Below, one piece after another: positions 53,594 to 60,936 of a stretch of 64,000 nt of DNA (position 1 is the first letter of the stretch; every line of letters starts with the position of its first letter). Position numbers and translations under genes: made by a program. The notes below the pieces were generated by a model, which saw nothing but the letters and a program-made list of their open reading frames with translations, was not told the origin of the DNA and did not search any database. Source of the DNA: Dolichospermum sp. UHCC 0259 (GTDB lineage: Bacteria; Cyanobacteriota; Cyanobacteriia; Cyanobacteriales; Nostocaceae); NCBI RefSeq assembly GCF_009711935.1, contig NZ_VIKX01000216.1, positions 1 to 64,000 on the forward strand, in the 5' to 3' direction.

Positions 53594-54697
53594 ATGGCAA
53601 CTAAAAAACCAACTGATAAAAATACAAAAGCCGAAATTCTCCAAGCTTATGAAGAATTAGTGAAAGAACAAGCAGCGCTCAAATCTCAACTAGAACAAAA
53701 ACCCACAGAAAAGCCTCCTGCAACCAAAGAACAACCAAAACCAGAATCTAAACCAGAATCTAAACCAGAACCTAAAATAGCTATGACTCAATCTACTACT
53801 ATTCAACAAAAAATGAATAATACCATTCAAAGTCTTGCTAATATTCAGCTAGGATTTGGTAGTGCTGCGAATGAATTATCAGAACAACTTACAACAAAGG
53901 CTGCTAGATTATCAGAAATTCAACAAGTTGTACAAGAAGAAATTTCTCAATTATCTCAATTACATAATTTGGAAGTTTCTGAAGATATTTTAGATACTTT
54001 GATTCAAACCTACGAAGATAACGAAAAAGCTTATCAGGAGGAATACAGTCAAAGCTATGAAGTTTTATCCCAAGAGGTTTTAGAACTGAATAATAATTGG
54101 CAAAAAGAACAGGAAGAATATCAAAGAACTATTAAAGAACGCAATGAAAACCTCAACCGCACACGACAACGAGATTCAGCAGAATATAAATATGATTTAG
54201 AACTGCAACGTAAGTTAGCAAGTGATGAATATGCACAGGAACAAAAGCTATTAAATAACCAACTAGAAGAGGAGAAAGAAACCACAGAAAAACAATGGAG
54301 TGAACGAGAAAAAACAATTGCTGACAGAGAAAAAGAATTTGCAGAATTGAAAGCTAAAGTAGAAGCATTTCCTAAAGATAAAGAAACTGCTCTCAAAAAA
54401 GCCACTGAAGAAGGTAAAGGTATTGCTACCTATCAAGCTAAAGTAAAATCAGATTTGTATGCGAAAGAAGTAGAAGGACAAAAACGTTTTTACGAGCAAA
54501 GATTACAATCTTCAGAACAGACAATTACTAATCAACAAACCCGACTAGAAAACCTTTCCAGACAACTAGAATCCGCCCTCAAACAAGTTCAGGATTTGGC
54601 AGTTAAGGCTATTGAAGGCAGTTCCAATGTCAATTCCTATCAAGCTATGAAAGAAATAGCCTTAGAACAGGCTAAAAGCCAAGCAAAAGCTAAATAA
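53594..54697 (+). CDS. Coiled-coil-rich protein, paralogue 2
   Basis: A protein of 367 residues. A Lys/Pro/Glu-rich segment (about 35-62, with ESKPESKPEPK) precedes a long coiled coil (about 70-345). It shares the island IQLGFGSAANELSEQL and the C-terminal LKQVQDLAVKAI with the preceding gene, so it arose by tandem duplication. No membrane segment or signal peptide is present. Possible jobs are filament formation or scaffolding; function is unknown. GAGGTG lies upstream of the ATG. The stop is followed by two dispersed repeats before the convergent pentapeptide-repeat gene. Confidence 0.75.
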   Translation: MATKKPTDKNTKAEILQAYEELVKEQAALKSQLEQKPTEKPPATKEQPKPESKPESKPEPKIAMTQSTTIQQKMNNTIQSLANIQLGFGSAANELSEQLTTKAARLSEIQQVVQEEISQLSQLHNLEVSEDILDTLIQTYEDNEKAYQEEYSQSYEVLSQEVLELNNNWQKEQEEYQRTIKERNENLNRTRQRDSAEYKYDLELQRKLASDEYAQEQKLLNNQLEEEKETTEKQWSEREKTIADREKEFAELKAKVEAFPKDKETALKKATEEGKGIATYQAKVKSDLYAKEVEGQKRFYEQRLQSSEQTITNQQTRLENLSRQLESALKQVQDLAVKAIEGSSNVNSYQAMKEIALEQAKSQAKAK

Positions 54698-54707
54698 GAT
54701 TTAACCT

Positions 54708-54738
54708 GTAGGGTGTGTTAGCCAAGCGTAACGCACCT
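54708..54738. repeat. Short GTAGGGTGTGTTA...TAACGCACC repeat
   Basis: A 31-bp relative of the elements at 11522-11608 and 52370-52400, immediately downstream of the coiled-coil pair. Confidence 0.65.
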
Positions 54739-54746
54739 TATATCCT

Positions 54747-54796
54747 GGCGACTAGAAGTCGCGGCTACACAGACAAAACCCACCTTCGTGGGTTAA
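54747..54796. repeat. Dispersed repeat, GGCGACTGGAAGTC family (copy 2)
   Basis: It reads GGCGACTAGAAGTCGCGGCT, ACACAGACAAAACCCACCTT and CGTGGGTT. It differs from the 33871-33924 copy at only a few positions and includes the same AACCCACC..GGTGGGTT-type hairpin, placed between convergent genes. Confidence 0.8.
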
Positions 54797-54802
54797 AATC
54801 AG

Positions 54803-55372
54803 TTAACTATGTATGCTACCATCAGGCATAATTGCTCCAGTTAGGAAAGTTTCACTCATATCTGTATCATCTAAATTAGCTCCAGTTAAATTCACCTCGC
54901 ATAAATTAGCCTCGCTTAAATCTGCACCACTCAAGTCCGCACCTTGTAAGTTTGCTTTCCACATTCTTACACCTCCCATTTTTGCACCACTGAGGTTTGC
55001 ACCCTGCAAGTTTGCAGAGGAAATTGATGCCATGTGTAAATTAGCATCACACAAATTAGCACCACTTAACAGCGCTCCGCTGAGATCGGATTCATTTAAA
55101 TGCGCCGTCTTTAATATAGCTTGAGTTAAATTAGCACCACAAAGAATCACTTCAGATAAATGCGCTCTTTCTAATTTTGCTCCTTGAAGATTTGCTTTAC
55201 TCAAGTTAGCTCCACTTAAAGAAGCTGCTGTCAGATTAGCTCCACTTAAATCTGCTCTGCCGAAGTCTACACCACCCAAGTTGACTCCTTGGAGATTCGC
55301 TCCTGGTAAAGCAATACAGTTAAAGCTTCTTTCTCCTGTTGCGTACCTATCTAAAAGTTCTTGAACGTTCAT
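54803..55372 (-). CDS. Pentapeptide-repeat protein
   Basis: A protein of 189 residues consisting of about thirty A(N/D)LxX pentapeptides (ANLQGVNLGGVDFGRADLSG, ANLSKANLQGAKLERAHLSE and so on) after a short helical cap (MNVQELLDRYATGERSF). The repeats build a right-handed quadrilateral beta-helix. These proteins are very common in cyanobacteria; known functions range from DNA mimicry to assembly roles, and nothing here singles out one. There is no signal peptide. It is downstream of the TetR gene on the same strand (37-bp gap), so the two may be co-transcribed. Confidence 0.92.
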   Translation of the reverse strand: MNVQELLDRYATGERSFNCIALPGANLQGVNLGGVDFGRADLSGANLTAASLSGANLSKANLQGAKLERAHLSEVILCGANLTQAILKTAHLNESDLSGALLSGANLCDANLHMASISSANLQGANLSGAKMGGVRMWKANLQGADLSGADLSEANLCEVNLTGANLDDTDMSETFLTGAIMPDGSIHS

Positions 55373-55409
55373 ATTTTTTTAGTTCTCGTACTTAGTGGGA
55401 ACACTAGAT

Positions 55410-56078
55410 TTATGGTGTTTGCTTAACACCGTTTAAAATTAGGGCGATCGCACCTTCTGTATGTTTTTCTATCATTTCTGGACTGAGGCGATCTATCTCT
55501 GGTGTCAGATGCTTCCAGTTTTCTTGGACTACAAAATAGAAAATGCAGACACTAATTAAATGAGTCAGAGTTAAAAATGGGTCTAGTGGACGGAAACAGC
55601 CCTGTTCTATTCCCCTTTCTAGAACTTTTAGCAGTGGTGCATATAGACTACCAGGGTTAACTTGCTTAAAATACAATCCCTGATTTTGAATCGCTTCTTG
55701 AAACCACAGCATCTGCCGATGGGGATAAGTTGCTTCATAAGCGATCGCACACCGGATAATTTCCTTTAACGCTTCTTCTGGGTGCAAATAGTCAAGGTTC
55801 ATTTGACCTACTACTAATTCTAGCTGATTAATCGGACGCTGCAAAACCGCTTTGTATAGACCTTCTTTATTCTCAAAGTAGTAATGTATCATCGCTGTGG
55901 TAATTTTCGCACGATCAGCGATCGCACTCAACCGCGCTCCCTTCAACCCATGTTTCGCAAACTCCATCTCCGCTGCATCAAGAATTTGCTTCTGCGTCAC
56001 CTTTGCATCTCGTACCTGACCCACAGATTTAGCAACTTCCTCATTCTTAACAAACTTCACCACAGCGTTTTCAGACAT
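55410..56078 (-). CDS. TetR/AcrR-family transcriptional regulator
   Basis: A protein of 222 residues with an N-terminal helix-turn-helix (about 28-75: KQILDAAEMEFAKHGLKGARLSAIADRAKITTAMIHYYFENKEGLYKAVL), typical of TetR, and a helical ligand/dimer domain. It is divergent from a Rieske oxygenase gene, separated by 97 bp that contain a 20-bp palindrome (AACTAATT-AAAA-AATTAGTT, 56131-56150). It probably represses itself and the oxygenase gene until a small ligand binds. The ligand is unknown. Confidence 0.9.
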   Translation of the reverse strand: MSENAVVKFVKNEEVAKSVGQVRDAKVTQKQILDAAEMEFAKHGLKGARLSAIADRAKITTAMIHYYFENKEGLYKAVLQRPINQLELVVGQMNLDYLHPEEALKEIIRCAIAYEATYPHRQMLWFQEAIQNQGLYFKQVNPGSLYAPLLKVLERGIEQGCFRPLDPFLTLTHLISVCIFYFVVQENWKHLTPEIDRLSPEMIEKHTEGAIALILNGVKQTP

Positions 56079-56104
56079 ATTTTGCTTGTCTAGTGTAACA
56101 AGAG

Positions 56105-56150
56105 TTGACAGCTATCTGACTAACTCGTTAAACTAATTAAAAAATTAGTT
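56105..56150 (+). promoter_or_regulatory. Promoter and probable TetR operator upstream of the Rieske gene
   Basis: TTGACA (56105-56110), an 18-bp spacer and TAAACT (56129-56134) form a good promoter reading toward the Rieske gene. The palindrome AACTAATTAAAAAATTAGTT (56131-56150) overlaps the -10 and start region, as expected for a TetR repressor site. Confidence 0.6.
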
Positions 56151-56175
56151 AATTAAATCATAGGATTTTATAATC

Positions 56176-57159
56176 ATGCTACAAGGCGCACCCTGGCTAT
56201 TGGCTCATCGCTCCATGCTCAAGCCAAATCAGACTTTTAAAGTTTCTCTATACGGAAATGACTACGTAATGTGGCTAGATAGAGTTGGTAAAATTAGCTG
56301 CTTACCTAATGCCTGTCCTCATTTAGGTGCAATGCTTTCCGAAGGTTGGTGTGTGACCAAAGCAGATGGAAGTAGTAACGTAGTTTGTCCATTTCATGCT
56401 TTAGAATTTGATAGCAATGGTTGTACAGTATTACCCAATAGTAACAAGCAAACAAAATCTTTAATCAAACCCTTAGAATTAATTATTCAAGGTGATTTTA
56501 TTTGGACTTATGGCGGATATGAAGCCAAAATTTCTATCCCAACAATTTTCACAAATTTTGCCGCCGAATATGAATTTATTGGACATACCAAAAACTTCAG
56601 CGTGAAAACCGAACTGTTGACAATGCTGCTAAATATGCACGACTATGATCATCAAAATGGTACACACCGTCCTCTATTTGAAATCGCAGAAGTACAATTT
56701 AAAAAATTTATTGACAACGGACATCACTCTCATGCTTATTTTGACTTAATTAGAAAGCAAACTAAATTCAACGACTTACTCAAAAATCCCGGATTATTAG
56801 CTATACCAAATAAAATTAACGCCCATTTAGAAAATTTATTTCCTTTCTCTATAATTGTACATGGTGAAAGTCCTGTTGCCAGTGTTAAACAAATTCATTT
56901 TTTCATTCCCGAATCAGAAACACATACTCGCACCTATGTTTTAGTTTATGGTAAAGCCAAACATCCTATTGCCCATTTAGTTAAAAAGAATTTTGTTAGA
57001 TTAGCAGAAGTAATTGTTGAACAAGATGTTGATATTTTGGGTAAACTCTACACCAACATCCCTCAAAATATAAAAATGAGTAACGAAATTGGCATGGATT
57101 GGGCAAAACGCAATTTTACTAATTTTCCAATGATTGTTGAACCAAATCTATCTCGATAA
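56176..57159 (+). CDS. Rieske non-heme iron oxygenase
   Basis: A protein of 327 residues. The Rieske 2Fe-2S site is C47-x-H49 (NACPHLGA) and C71-x-x-H74 (VVCPFHALEF). The mononuclear iron motif is D156-x2-H159-x4-H164 (DYDHQNGTH). This is the layout of the oxygenase (alpha) subunit of ring-hydroxylating or related oxygenases. It should oxidise a small organic compound using electrons from a ferredoxin; the substrate is unknown and no reductase gene is adjacent. It is under a TTGACA-type promoter with a palindromic operator next to a divergent TetR gene, so it is likely inducible. Confidence 0.88.
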   Translation: MLQGAPWLLAHRSMLKPNQTFKVSLYGNDYVMWLDRVGKISCLPNACPHLGAMLSEGWCVTKADGSSNVVCPFHALEFDSNGCTVLPNSNKQTKSLIKPLELIIQGDFIWTYGGYEAKISIPTIFTNFAAEYEFIGHTKNFSVKTELLTMLLNMHDYDHQNGTHRPLFEIAEVQFKKFIDNGHHSHAYFDLIRKQTKFNDLLKNPGLLAIPNKINAHLENLFPFSIIVHGESPVASVKQIHFFIPESETHTRTYVLVYGKAKHPIAHLVKKNFVRLAEVIVEQDVDILGKLYTNIPQNIKMSNEIGMDWAKRNFTNFPMIVEPNLSR

Positions 57160-57275
57160 ATTATAAATAAAACAAAACTCAAAAATAACCATTTAGAGAT
57201 GTTTGAGGGAACGTCTCTATACTTCCCAAATAAAGATTTAAATAGAAATCAGAATATATTTTTAATAAATACCTT

Positions 57276-57857
57276 ATGAATATAAAAGAAATAAAATTAG
57301 GAAAATATCTAACTTTAGAAGAATTTTGTACCTGCACTCAAACCTATCATAAATATGCTCAAAATATCAACCCCTATCCACAAAATTTACCAGAAGTAAT
57401 TCCCGCATTACAGGATTTAAACAAATTTATCATTGACCCAGTGATAGATTATTTTGGTAGAGAAAAATTTAAACTTACCTACGGTTTTTGTTCTCCATAC
57501 TTAAAAAAGTATCTAGAGAAAAAAGACCCAGTTACAGGGGAAAAAAATGGGCGTGTCGCTCCTCATCTCGACCAACATATTAGCTATGAAATCAACAAAA
57601 ACGGTAAATATTATTGTGAAAGATTAGGTGCTGCTTGCGATTTTCTAATTACAGATTTACCGAGTACAGAATTAGTAGAATGGATATTACAAGCAAAACT
57701 AACCTTTGATTCCCTCTATTTTTATAGTCATAACCAACCAATTCATATTAGTTATGGACAACAACATAAAAGAGATATTTGGACATTTAATAACTCAGGA
57801 ATACCCACCAAAAAAGGACTTGAAGACTGGATAAAACTAGCAAAGGAAATAATTTAG
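57276..57857 (+). CDS. M15-like peptidase (phage-type D-Ala-D-Ala carboxypeptidase fold)
   Basis: A protein of 193 residues. The zinc-ligand pattern is recognisable: His in LDQHISYE, Asp in GAACDFLI and His in PIHISYG, as in hedgehog/M15-type peptidases of phages and bacteria. The fold is small and soluble, without a signal peptide. The start (LGKYLTLEEFCTC) also fits this class. Peptidoglycan is the likely substrate; a phage or accessory origin is plausible. A decayed second copy of the LTYGFxSP segment lies 1.4 kb downstream (58826-58922). Confidence 0.65.
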   Translation: MNIKEIKLGKYLTLEEFCTCTQTYHKYAQNINPYPQNLPEVIPALQDLNKFIIDPVIDYFGREKFKLTYGFCSPYLKKYLEKKDPVTGEKNGRVAPHLDQHISYEINKNGKYYCERLGAACDFLITDLPSTELVEWILQAKLTFDSLYFYSHNQPIHISYGQQHKRDIWTFNNSGIPTKKGLEDWIKLAKEII

Positions 57858-57900
57858 GAGTGATGAATTGCTGCTGGATATTTTTATTTAATAATATTTT

Positions 57901-57944
57901 TTGCAAATTAGATAATTTTTTGCTATTATGTACATAAGTGTACA
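57901..57944 (+). promoter_or_regulatory. Promoter and TGTACA operator of the toxin-antitoxin pair
   Basis: TTGCAA (57901-57906), a 17-bp spacer and TATTAT (57924-57929) form a promoter. Two TGTACA palindromes (57929-57934 and 57939-57944) with a TAAG spacer overlap its end, a fitting autoregulation site for the antitoxin complex. Confidence 0.6.
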
Positions 57945-57958
57945 CAAAAATAAAATCT

Positions 57959-58222
57959 ATGTCAACTATCCCCACCGTCGGCATTCGTGAGTTTAGAGCG
58001 CGTCTGTATAAGTATACAAAAGAAAATCAAGAACCCATTGCTTTAACGTCTCATGGGGAGACAATTGGTTATTATATTCCTGCTCAAGCGCAACCTCAAA
58101 AAAAAGATATAGAGTCTTTAAGGCAAGCTGTTACCAAGCTCAGTAATATGTTGGCGGAAAAAGGACTCACTGAGGATGATATTATTGCTGATTTTCAAGA
58201 GTTTAGAAAGCAGAGCTATTAA
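57959..58222 (+). CDS. Phd/YefM-type antitoxin (VapB role)
   Basis: A protein of 87 residues from ATG 57959. The antitoxin opening (TVGIREFRARLYKYTKENQEPIALTSHGETIGYYIPAQ) is typical of Phd/YefM DNA-binding domains, and the acidic helical end (KGLTEDDIIADFQEFRKQSY) should wrap the toxin. It is directly upstream of a PIN toxin, with the toxin ATG overlapping the antitoxin stop by one base (TAATG). A promoter and paired TGTACA palindromes precede it. A GTG 21 bases upstream is also in frame but lies within the operator. Unlike the 27.8-kb locus, this pair is intact. Confidence 0.9.
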   Translation: MSTIPTVGIREFRARLYKYTKENQEPIALTSHGETIGYYIPAQAQPQKKDIESLRQAVTKLSNMLAEKGLTEDDIIADFQEFRKQSY

Positions 58223-58659
58223 TGACAAAAACAGCAAAGATTATTGTTCTTGATGCGAATATTTTACTGCGTGCAGTTCTAGGAATAAGAACATTTTCTT
58301 TAATTTCGGAACACACGGATAAGATACTTTTTTGCACTCCAGAAGTTTGTTATGGTGAGGTTGCTTTTCATATTCCTAATATCGTACGCAAGCGTCAAAT
58401 CAATCCTCTTCAAGAGCAAGAAGCTGTAGCTACTCTGAATGATCTTAAACAGCTTGTAACTGAAATAGGGGAAGACATTTACGGCGGTTTTAGGCAAGAG
58501 GCTTTAAATCGTATCCGTGAGCGAGATGAGAAAGATTGGTCAATTGTTGCTTTAGCTCTTGCTTTTGGCTGTCCAATTTGGACGGAGGATCAGGATTTTT
58601 TTGGCACTGGTATTGCTACATGGCGAACCAAGAATATTGAAATTTTCTTCAATGAATAA
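58222..58659 (+). CDS. PIN-domain ribonuclease toxin (VapC-type)
   Basis: A protein of 145 residues with a complete PIN acid set: D11 (IIVLDANILL), E46 (CYGEVAFH), D105 (RDEKDWSIVALALA) and D123/D125 (TEDQDFFG). PIN toxins cut RNA (often tRNA or rRNA) and stop translation when not held by the antitoxin. The start overlaps the antitoxin stop by one base, so the pair is translationally coupled. The pair is intact and probably active. Confidence 0.9.
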   Translation: MTKTAKIIVLDANILLRAVLGIRTFSLISEHTDKILFCTPEVCYGEVAFHIPNIVRKRQINPLQEQEAVATLNDLKQLVTEIGEDIYGGFRQEALNRIRERDEKDWSIVALALAFGCPIWTEDQDFFGTGIATWRTKNIEIFFNE

Positions 58660-58732
58660 ATTCTTCTTTCCAAATAAATGTTCCATTATCGTCGGGTCGC
58701 AAAATAATCTTATAGTCAATTAATAATTTCAT
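58649..58732 (-). pseudogene. HicB-like antitoxin N-terminal remnant
   Basis: A 27-codon frame on the minus strand reads MKLLIDYKIILRPDDNGTFI, then WKEEFIH and a stop. The DYKIILRPDDNGTF opening is the first beta-hairpin of HicB/UPF0150-type antitoxins, which normally continue with YVPxLPGC. The rest is missing and no HicA toxin is seen. It overlaps the end of the PIN toxin by 11 bp. It is most likely the start of a gene cut off when this region was rearranged; chance similarity is possible given its length. Confidence 0.45.
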
Positions 58733-58982
58733 GGCTATTTATCTGAATAAGTGGTTTTAATTATTTTAACTGAGCGCCACGATCTTCAAGAATCATTTGA
58801 ATAATAAAGCTTTATATATAAGATTTAAATAAATTTATCGTTTGATATATTATTTACATAGAGAGCAATTTCGCCTTACCTACGGTTTTTATTCACCAGA
58901 CTTTAAAAAGTATCTTATATGAACTGGCATTTTTTCTCATTCTGTTTTATTTTTAAAGTAGTTACAAACAGAGTGTTATTAA
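58660..58982. other. Gap of gene remnants between VapC and a small hypothetical gene
   Basis: A 323-bp AT-rich gap holding the HicB-like fragment on the minus strand and the M15-like fragment on the plus strand, with no intact gene. It looks like a decay site for accessory genes. Confidence 0.6.
58826..58922 (+). pseudogene. M15-like peptidase remnant
   Basis: The frame 58860-58922 encodes REQFRLTYGFYSPDFKKYLI, then a stop. It matches REKFKLTYGFCSPYLKKYLE of the intact peptidase at 57276-57857. Upstream DNA (AATAAATTTATC at about 58826) matches the codons for NKFI of the intact gene with a small deletion between. It is therefore a 3'- and 5'-truncated second copy, or the scar of a recombination between two copies. 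Confidence 0.75.
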
Positions 58983-59228
58983 ATGTCTGAACTATTAACA
59001 GCAGATATTAGTATCGAAATTAATGGAACAACTTATGAAGGACGATATACCGTTAACATGAAACATCAGTTACTTACTGTAATTTCTGATTATGGAACAG
59101 AGACTACTTATACTTCAATTCCATCAGATATGCAAACACCACTAGAAAGAAATAAAGGAATAGCAATGCGTGTATTCCGAGAGATAGTAGATAAGTCTCT
59201 TGAAGAAACGAGGAAAGGATATAAATAG
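58983..59228 (+). CDS. Small hypothetical protein
   Basis: A protein of 81 residues with no family I can name. A beta-rich start (ISIEINGTTYEGRYTVNMKHQLLTVISDYGTETTYTSI) is followed by a helix (MRVFREIVDKSLEETRKGYK). It is soluble, without a signal peptide. It is AT-rich like the rest of this accessory stretch, is preceded by a weak ribosome site and is followed by a strong terminator-like hairpin (59259-59286), which supports it being a transcribed gene. Confidence 0.55.
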   Translation: MSELLTADISIEINGTTYEGRYTVNMKHQLLTVISDYGTETTYTSIPSDMQTPLERNKGIAMRVFREIVDKSLEETRKGYK

Positions 59229-59258
59229 ATTTAACAAAATGCTTTAAAGCTAGTTTTC

Positions 59259-59286
59259 ATAGATATAGCAAAGTTGCTATATCTAT
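59259..59286 (+). terminator. Strong hairpin terminator
   Basis: ATAGATATAGCA and TGCTATATCTAT pair perfectly over 12 bp around a 4-base loop, followed by TTTCT, 30 bases after the small hypothetical gene. Confidence 0.65.
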
Positions 59287-59469
59287 TTCTATGTGGACTT
59301 TCCAAGGTAAGGAAATTTCAATAGTTTCAATCTCTTGAGATTTAGTTGACTAAACTATATTGTTTTATACCTGATGTATATATAACTATATTATGTGTTC
59401 TGAATTAATTGACTGTATAGTTAAATAATGTATACTGAACTAATAAGTAATTAAACAAAAGTATTTATA

Positions 59470-59537
59470 GTCATTGCGATTGCTTGATTCCACTATGTCT
59501 CACTTCATACTTCGTAAACAGGCCATTCGCAATGACA
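59470..59537. repeat. MITE-like element with GTCATTGCGA inverted ends
   Basis: Ten-base perfect inverted ends frame a 48-bp centre. Repeats with GTCATTGCGA ends are familiar in cyanobacterial genomes. No second copy is in the window. Confidence 0.6.
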
Positions 59538-59607
59538 TTGTGTAATTAATTTTGTATAACTACTTAATTTATTGCTTACAGAATTGTTCTTTTCAAAAAG
59601 TAAAGAA

Positions 59608-60885
59608 ATGCTATATAAATTTGAATTACTTTGTATTGACGAACTAGAAAAAGTCAAATTCTCTAAACCTAAAAATTTTATTCGGTCTTTATCAACTATT
59701 GAAAAATTGTGGAAGAGCGAACCTATAATTTCAGATGATTGTCTTAAAATTTGTGACAATATCGGAAATATAAATATATCTATTCAGCCTTTTGACATAA
59801 GCAAAATGGTTACAGGAGGTCGTTCTTCATCTGCTTACTATATTATTGTTGAAGGAGATTTTGATAATCTTGAACCGTTTAGATTAAAGTTTATTGAACA
59901 ATTAAAAGATATGCAGTTTAACCATAGACAAATATTAATAGATGATGTTTCTAATAAAATAGCACTTGATATATATCCTTTAATAAATAACATTGAAACA
60001 TTATTGAGAAAATATATTGTGAAGTTTTTTATTACGAAAATTGGTACTGATTGGTGGTCAATTGCTGTTTCTAAAGACACTAGAGAGAAAGCAAATAACC
60101 AAAAAAAGAATGAAGACGTATTTACTAGTCCCTCAAGGGTAATAGCTAATGTCACATTATTAAATTTTGATCAATTAGGTAGAATAATTTATAGCCAATC
60201 CTCATTATTTACAAAAACAGAAGATATTATTGATAAAATTAGAATAGCAGAAGATTTAGATAGTTTAAAACTCGAAGTTTTAGAAGGAAATTTTACAAAA
60301 TATTTTAAAGATACGTTTGAACAAAAAGATTTTGGAAATAAATGGGAAAAATTAAGTAAAATTAGAAATAAGGTAGCACATAACAATTATTTCTTTCAGA
60401 AAGATTTGGATTTAGCAAATCAGCTTTGTGATGAGTTAATAAATATAATCAATAATGCTGATACTAGTATTGATGCTTTAATTTTGAGTATTTCAGATAT
60501 AGAAACTTTGGTAAAAGTAAGAAATGAAAGAGAGAAAGAAGAGCTAGAAGATCAACAATCAGAAGACCCAGTAATAAACATTAATGAAGATATAGAAGAA
60601 AATTTTACACAATCAATAATTCCTGAAAATAATATTAAGCCTAAACTATCTTTATCTATTCTAAGTGAAGAAAAATTGATTTACAATCTTAAAGAATGTT
60701 TAAAACAAAAACAATTTGTTGGTTTAAAGTATTTTGTTAGAGATTATCTAGGAGAACAAGGATATTCATATAATTCATCTCATTCTCTAATTAATCTTTT
60801 AATAGATAAAGGAAAAATTGAATCTTATAAAATTCCAAATCCTTATGGAGATAAGGATACAACTGCAATTAAGTTAGTAGAATAA
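59608..60885 (+). CDS. HEPN-domain protein (Swt1-like), candidate RNase or defence protein
   Basis: From ATG 59608 the protein has 425 residues (a TTG at 59572 would add 12). The N-terminal 90 residues are unassigned. About residues 115-275 look like a HEPN helical domain: IYPLINNIETLLRKYIVKFF at the front and the R-x4-H motif R253-NKVA-H258 (KIRNKVAHNNYF) at the end, as in Swt1-type HEPN proteins that act as metal-free RNases. An acidic linker (about 310-350) and a helical C-terminal module (about 360-425, LSILSEEKLIYNLKECLKQK) follow. It is strongly AT-rich. It has no toxin-antitoxin partner next to it; a defence role is inferred from the domain and its neighbours. Confidence 0.65.
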   Translation: MLYKFELLCIDELEKVKFSKPKNFIRSLSTIEKLWKSEPIISDDCLKICDNIGNINISIQPFDISKMVTGGRSSSAYYIIVEGDFDNLEPFRLKFIEQLKDMQFNHRQILIDDVSNKIALDIYPLINNIETLLRKYIVKFFITKIGTDWWSIAVSKDTREKANNQKKNEDVFTSPSRVIANVTLLNFDQLGRIIYSQSSLFTKTEDIIDKIRIAEDLDSLKLEVLEGNFTKYFKDTFEQKDFGNKWEKLSKIRNKVAHNNYFFQKDLDLANQLCDELINIINNADTSIDALILSISDIETLVKVRNEREKEELEDQQSEDPVININEDIEENFTQSIIPENNIKPKLSLSILSEEKLIYNLKECLKQKQFVGLKYFVRDYLGEQGYSYNSSHSLINLLIDKGKIESYKIPNPYGDKDTTAIKLVE

Positions 60886-60936
60886 TACAGATTATTCTAC
60901 AGTACCAGTTAGATTGTATTTGAAAAGTTATGAGGG

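Larger units (their letters stand above)
59229..59607. other. AT-rich gap with terminator and GTCATTGCGA inverted repeat
   Basis: Besides the terminator, this region holds GTCATTGCGA (59470-59479) and TCGCAATGAC (59528-59537), a 10-bp perfect inverted repeat bounding about 68 bp. It looks like a small palindromic mobile element just upstream of the HEPN gene. Confidence 0.6.

Noticed and set aside
57929-57944. RcaC L-box-like paired TGTACA sites
   Set aside because: The published L-box as I recall it has TTGTACA units with an 11-bp period; here the period is 10 and the sites lie on a toxin-antitoxin promoter, so autoregulation by the antitoxin is the simpler reading.
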